Source: Streptomyces sp. NBC_00287 (GTDB taxonomy: Bacteria; Actinomycetota; Actinomycetes; Streptomycetales; Streptomycetaceae). From it: DNA of 64,000 nucleotides. Shown here one piece after another: positions 60,236 to 64,000 of this stretch. The stretch spans positions 7,192,001 through 7,256,000 of the forward strand of contig NZ_CP108053.1 of NCBI RefSeq assembly GCF_036173105.1, in the 5' to 3' direction. Position 1 is the stretch's first letter, and every line of letters begins with the position of its first letter. A program made the position numbers and the translations under genes. The notes below the pieces were generated by a model. The model did not search any database. It was given only the letters and a program-made list of their open reading frames with translations, and had not been told where the DNA came from.

Positions 60236-61208
60236 ACTCCCGCATTCCGGCCTCGAACCCCACCTCCGCCTTCCACCCCAACTCCGCCCGCAGTCGCGAC
60301 GAGTCGGCCGTGATGTGTCGTACGTCCCCCAGGCGGTACTCCCCGGTCACCACCGGATCGGGGCCGCCGTACGCTGCCGCCAGGGCGTGGGCCATCTCGC
60401 CGACGGTGTGTGGGTCGCCGCTGCCGGTGTTGTAGGCGACGAGCGTGCCGGTGGGTGAACTCGCCTCCAGTGCTGCCAGGTTGGCCGCTGCCACATCCCG
60501 TACGTGTACGAAGTCCCGTCGCTGGCGGCCGTCCTCGAAGACACGGGGGGCCTCGCCGCGGGCGAGTGCGGAGCGGAAGAAGGAGGCGACTCCGGCGTAC
60601 GGGGTGTTGCTCGGCATGCCCGGTCCGTACACGTTGTGATAGCGCAGCGACACCGCCTGAGCGTCCGTCACCCGAGCCCAGGCCGCCGCCAGATGCTCCT
60701 GGGCGAGCTTGGTCGTGGCGTACACGTTCCTCGGGTCGACCGGGGCGTCCTCCGCGACCAGCCCGGGCGACAGTTCGGCCCCGCACTCCGGGCAGCGCGG
60801 CTCGAAGCGCCCGGCGTCCAGGTCGGCCACGGCACGCGGTCCCGGACGGACGACACCGTGCCGGGCGCAGGTGTAGCGGCCCTCGCCGTAGACCACCATC
60901 GACCCGGCCAGCACCAGCCGCCGTACGCCCGCGTCCGCCATGGCGGTGAGCAGGACGGCGGTGCCCAGGTCGTTGCGGGAGACGTACTCCGCCGCGTCGG
61001 CGAAGCCGTTGCCGAGGCCGACCATCGCGGCCTGATGGCAGACCGCGTCCACGCCGGACAGGGCGCGAGTGACGGCGGCCCGGTCCCGGACGTCGGACGC
61101 CGGATCGGCGTGGACGTCGTACACCACCGGCTCGTGGCCGTGTTCCGCCAGTGTCTTCACGATGTGGGACCCGATGAACCCGGCACCGCCGGTGACCAGT
61201 ACGCGCAT
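60228..61208 (-). CDS. NAD-dependent sugar-nucleotide epimerase/dehydratase
   Basis: The 326-residue extended SDR has VLVTGGAGFIGSHIVKTLA, the active Tyr-x3-Lys in YATTKLAQEHL, and YGPGMPSNTPYAG near the substrate loop. An insertion with a CPEC motif and a Cys upstream (YTCARHGVVRPG) may bind zinc. The substrate is a nucleotide sugar, maybe UDP-glucose or GDP-mannose. It stands alone on the minus strand, with 27-bp hairpin repeats at its 3' end. Confidence 0.85.
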   Translation of the reverse strand: MRVLVTGGAGFIGSHIVKTLAEHGHEPVVYDVHADPASDVRDRAAVTRALSGVDAVCHQAAMVGLGNGFADAAEYVSRNDLGTAVLLTAMADAGVRRLVLAGSMVVYGEGRYTCARHGVVRPGPRAVADLDAGRFEPRCPECGAELSPGLVAEDAPVDPRNVYATTKLAQEHLAAAWARVTDAQAVSLRYHNVYGPGMPSNTPYAGVASFFRSALARGEAPRVFEDGRQRRDFVHVRDVAAANLAALEASSPTGTLVAYNTGSGDPHTVGEMAHALAAAYGGPDPVVTGEYRLGDVRHITADSSRLRAELGWKAEVGFEAGMREFA

Positions 61209-61261
61209 GCGTCCACGCTATGGCCGAGGGCGGCCCTGACGACCGGGCCGCGCCCGTCACG

Positions 61262-62701
61262 TCATGGCTTCGTAAGACTCAGCGAGACCGTGAAGGTAGT
61301 CGAGCCCGGCTCGCCGGCCAGCTCGATCGTGCCGCCGTGCGCCCGGATCAGGGAGGCGGCCACGGCGAGGCCCAGGCCGCTGCCGCCGCGGTCTCGGCTG
61401 CGGGCCTTGTCGACGCGGTAGAAGCGGTCGAAGACGCGTTCGCGGTCGGCGGGTGGGATGCCGGGGCCCGCGTCGGCGACCCGGATCCGGGCCATGCCGC
61501 CCGAGACCGACAGTGTCACCGAGACCTCCGTGCCGGGCGGGGTGTGCATCGCCGCGTTGGTGAGGAGGTTGTCCAGGACCTGTCGGACGCGCTGTGGATC
61601 CACTCGCGCGGGCAGCGAGGGCGGGCCGGGCTCGACCGTCAGCGGATGGTCGGCGTGGCTCGCGCGGAAGGCGTCCGCGGCCTCCTCGACCAGTTCCACC
61701 AGGTCGGTCTCGCGGGGGCGCAGCGGGGTCTCGACCTCCGCCGCGTCGAGGCGGGCGAGCAGCAGGAGGTCGTCCAGGAGGAAGCCCATCCGGGCGGCCT
61801 CGGCGCGCAGCCGGGCCAGGTGCTTGTCGCGCTCCTCGGGGGCGTTGGCGGCCGCGTACTGGAAGAGGTCCGCATAGCCCCGTACCGACATCAAAGGGGT
61901 ACGCAGCTCGTGCGAGGCGTCCGCGACGAAGCGGCGCAGTCGCTGCTCGGCCTCCGTGCGTACCGCGAGGGACTCGTCGATGTGCTCCAGCATCGTGTTG
62001 AACGCGGTCCGCAGCTCCTCGACCTCGGGCCCGCCGCTGCGCCCGTCGTGCCGCACCGGCAGCCGGGCCGAGTCCGTCAGATCGTGCGAGGTGATGCCCC
62101 GCGCGGTGTGCGCCATGTCGCTCAGCGGCTGCAGACCGCGCCGCAGCAGCGACCGCCCGGCCACCACCAGGGCCGCCAGCGCGAGCCCGAAGGTGACGGC
62201 CTGGATGGTGATCAGCTGACCCACGGTGTCGTCGATGTCGTCCATCGGCGCGGCACTGACCAGCACCACCCCGGGCTCCACCTCGCAGGCGCGCAGCCGG
62301 TACTCGCCCACGCCCTTGAGGTGCTCGGTGCGCAGGACCTCCGTGGACGCGGCGGTCTGCGCCCGGGCCAGGGCGGTGAAGTCGTCGACGTCCTCCGGCA
62401 GATCGGCGGGGTCCTCGGGCCTGCGCAGCACGGGCGCGCCGTCCGTCACGTCGTACACGGCGTAGAACCAGCTGTAGTACTTCTTGCCCGTGAGCGTGCC
62501 GTGGTCCTCGATGCTCTTGGACTGGGCGATCTGGCCCTGCGCAAGCTGGGTGTCCAGCTGGGCCGACAGATAGTCGCGCATATACGTCGTCAGCGCGGTG
62601 CCGACGACGGCGAACACCACCAGGGACAGCACGCCCAGGCCCAGTGCCAGCCGGGTGCCGAGCCGCAGTCTGCCGTACGCCCGCCGCAGTCGCCCGATCA
62701 C
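61262..62701 (-). CDS. Sensor histidine kinase with HAMP
   Basis: The 479-residue kinase has two spans (LALGLGVLSLVVFAVVGTAL near residue 20 and a second at about 165) enclosing an extracytoplasmic sensor of about 130 residues. A HAMP region, the phospho-His in ADASHELRTPLMSVRGYADL and an ATPase part with NLLTNAAMHTPPGTEV and GPGIPPADRERVFDRFYRVD follow. The GTG start overlaps the response regulator stop (GTGA). The pair sits divergent to a ferric-reductase-like gene, its likely target. Confidence 0.9.
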   Translation of the reverse strand: MIGRLRRAYGRLRLGTRLALGLGVLSLVVFAVVGTALTTYMRDYLSAQLDTQLAQGQIAQSKSIEDHGTLTGKKYYSWFYAVYDVTDGAPVLRRPEDPADLPEDVDDFTALARAQTAASTEVLRTEHLKGVGEYRLRACEVEPGVVLVSAAPMDDIDDTVGQLITIQAVTFGLALAALVVAGRSLLRRGLQPLSDMAHTARGITSHDLTDSARLPVRHDGRSGGPEVEELRTAFNTMLEHIDESLAVRTEAEQRLRRFVADASHELRTPLMSVRGYADLFQYAAANAPEERDKHLARLRAEAARMGFLLDDLLLLARLDAAEVETPLRPRETDLVELVEEAADAFRASHADHPLTVEPGPPSLPARVDPQRVRQVLDNLLTNAAMHTPPGTEVSVTLSVSGGMARIRVADAGPGIPPADRERVFDRFYRVDKARSRDRGGSGLGLAVAASLIRAHGGTIELAGEPGSTTFTVSLSLTKP

Positions 62702-63387
62702 TCCGCGGCCTGCCGGATGACGTACCCGAAGCCCCGCACGGTGTGGATCATCGGCCGGCCGGTGTCGTCGAGCTTGCGGCGCAACCTGCTGACGACCAGC
62801 TCGACGACGTTGGAGCGGCCGCCGAAGCCGTACTCCCACACATGGTCCAGGATCTGCGCCTTGGTCTGCACGGTCGGCGACTTGCGCATCAGGTAGCGCA
62901 GCACCTCGTACTCGGTCGGGGTGAGCGTGAGCAGCTTCTCGCCGCGGCGCACCTCGCGGGTGTCCTCGTCCATGGTCAGATCGCCGACCCGCAGCACCGA
63001 GCGCTGGAAGCCGGGCCCGGCGCTGCGCCGCAGCACGGTCCGCAGCCGGGCCATCAGCTCCTCCACCGCGAACGGCTTGACCAGGTAGTCGTCGCCGCCC
63101 CGGGTCAGCCCCGCCACCCGGTCGGCGACGCCGTCGCGGGCGGTGAGGAACACCACCGGCACCATCGTGCCGGAGCTGCGCAGCCGGTCGAGCACGCCGA
63201 AGCCGTCCACGTCCGGCAGCATCAGATCGAGCACGACGATGTCCGGATGGAACTCGGCGGCGCGGCGCAGCGCCTCCTCACCGGAGTTCGCGGTGACCGC
63301 TTCCCAGCCCTCGTACCGGGCGACCGTCGCGACGAGGTCGGCGATCGGCGGGTCGTCGTCCACAACGAGGAGTCGTACTTTTTCCAC
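62698..63387 (-). CDS. OmpR-type response regulator
   Basis: The 229-residue regulator has LLVVDDDPPIADL, phospho-Asp in IVVLDLMLPDVDGFG and Lys in YLVKPFAVEEL. A winged-helix output domain has PTEYEVLRYLMRKSPTVQTK and ends with TVRGFGYVIRQAAE. The start is the GTG in VEKVRLL; the longer upstream ATG extension lacks similarity to receivers. It forms a translationally coupled pair with the kinase after it. Confidence 0.9.
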   Translation of the reverse strand: MEKVRLLVVDDDPPIADLVATVARYEGWEAVTANSGEEALRRAAEFHPDIVVLDLMLPDVDGFGVLDRLRSSGTMVPVVFLTARDGVADRVAGLTRGGDDYLVKPFAVEELMARLRTVLRRSAGPGFQRSVLRVGDLTMDEDTREVRRGEKLLTLTPTEYEVLRYLMRKSPTVQTKAQILDHVWEYGFGGRSNVVELVVSRLRRKLDDTGRPMIHTVRGFGYVIRQAAE

Positions 63388-63544
63388 CCGCTCATAGTGC
63401 GTTATGCGGCCCTGGTCACCACAGGGGGTCCGGGCGTCCCTGTCACATCGATAACCACTTGAAAGATGTACGACAGGTGATCGACAGCTTTCCCCGGACA
63501 AGCTCGTTACCCCGGCACCGGACCCCAGCGAGGAGCTGCCGCCC

Positions 63545-64000
63545 GTGACGACCGTCCAATCACCCCCTGCGCCCCCCACGGCGATACGCCCCAGGGTGGT
63601 GGCCCGCACCGGCCTGTACGCCGTGCTGGCCGCGAACGTGGCCGTGGTGACCTACTTCTTCGTGGACGCCGGCTTCGGCGCCTCCAACGCGCTGCTCGTA
63701 CTCGGCCGTCTCTGCGGCCTCTACGGCGCCCTGCTGATGGCGTTCCAGCTGCTGCTGGTGGCCCGGCTGCCCTGGCTGGACCGCCGGATCGGCATGGACC
63801 GGCTGACCTCCTGGCACCGCTGGACCGGCTTCGGCATCCTGTGGACCCTGCTCGGGCACGCCGTCTTCATCACCTTCGGCTACGCCGACTCCTCCGGCCT
63901 CGACCCGGTCAGCCAGCTCGTCGACCTCGCCGAGACCGTCGAGGGCGTACTGCGCGCCGTCGCCGCGCTGGTGATCATCCTCGTGGTCGGCGCGGTCTCC
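63545..64000 (+). CDS. Ferric-reductase-like transmembrane protein, 3' part off window
   Basis: The first 152 codons are seen. They show spans such as GLYAVLAANVAVVTYFFVDAG and a region LTSWHRWTGFGILWTLLGHAVF, in which His residues would ligate heme, typical of ferric reductase/NADPH oxidase-like membrane domains. Such proteins usually carry FAD and NADPH domains afterwards, which are outside the window. The GTG start is preceded by GAGGAG. It is divergent from a two-component system. Confidence 0.75.
   Translation, partial: MTTVQSPPAPPTAIRPRVVARTGLYAVLAANVAVVTYFFVDAGFGASNALLVLGRLCGLYGALLMAFQLLLVARLPWLDRRIGMDRLTSWHRWTGFGILWTLLGHAVFITFGYADSSGLDPVSQLVDLAETVEGVLRAVAALVIILVVGAVS

Overview
The DNA is high-GC, with GTG and TTG starts, stop/start overlaps (ATGA, GTGA), WXG100 proteins, DUF574 methyltransferase, SpoIIE-type phosphatases and rare TTA codons. 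All of this points to a Streptomyces or close relative chromosome. No rRNA, tRNA or CRISPR array was recognised.

The left edge (1-3606) holds two small WXG100-type proteins, a decayed NucA/NucB-like nuclease remnant, a FAD oxidoreductase and an unrecognised protein. The first biosynthetic block (3603-23609) looks like a glycosylated azole RiPP cluster. Its centre is a 46-residue precursor (minus strand, 6226-6366) with an acidic leader and the Cys-rich C-terminus ILCACCCSWCGC. On the minus strand it is followed by an EpiD-like flavoprotein Cys decarboxylase, a glycosyltransferase and a sugar SDR. The divergent plus-strand run holds two sister glycosyltransferases, a P450, a DrrAB-like exporter, dTDP-glucose synthase and 4,6-dehydratase, another glycosyltransferase, an ocin-ThiF-like protein, a YcaO with the PxPxP tail, two SagB-like azoline dehydrogenases and a flavin monooxygenase. 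There is no Ser/Thr dehydratase or pyridine synthase, so it is not a standard thiopeptide. No dedicated leader peptidase is visible.

A minus-strand atypical response regulator (23649-24341) separates this from a second tightly packed plus-strand operon (24626-37046). That operon holds a P450, an O-methyltransferase, an AurF-like diiron N-oxygenase, two dCTP-deaminase-like paralogs with complementary active-site losses, a GT4, a HAD phosphatase, CutC, HIT, a PhyH dioxygenase, a large protein of unknown role, a PLP decarboxylase, a GNAT and an MFS exporter. It contains no NRPS or PKS. Whether it tailors the RiPP or makes a separate small molecule cannot be settled from sequence. TTA codons in the exporter ATPase and in the regulator suggest bldA-dependent control.

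The right part (37201-64000) is mostly chromosomal: stress-signalling phosphatases, an LPG-synthase-like membrane protein, a repeat-protein/CHAT-protease/EACC1-like module that may be a conflict system, a DUF574 methyltransferase, a PucR-like regulator, and a DUF4142 protein. It also has a strikingly deletion-scarred peptide ABC transporter operon (48468-50325), a molybdopterin oxidoreductase with a membrane partner, a glycosyltransferase/methyltransferase set, two two-component systems, a sugar epimerase and the start of a ferric-reductase-like protein.
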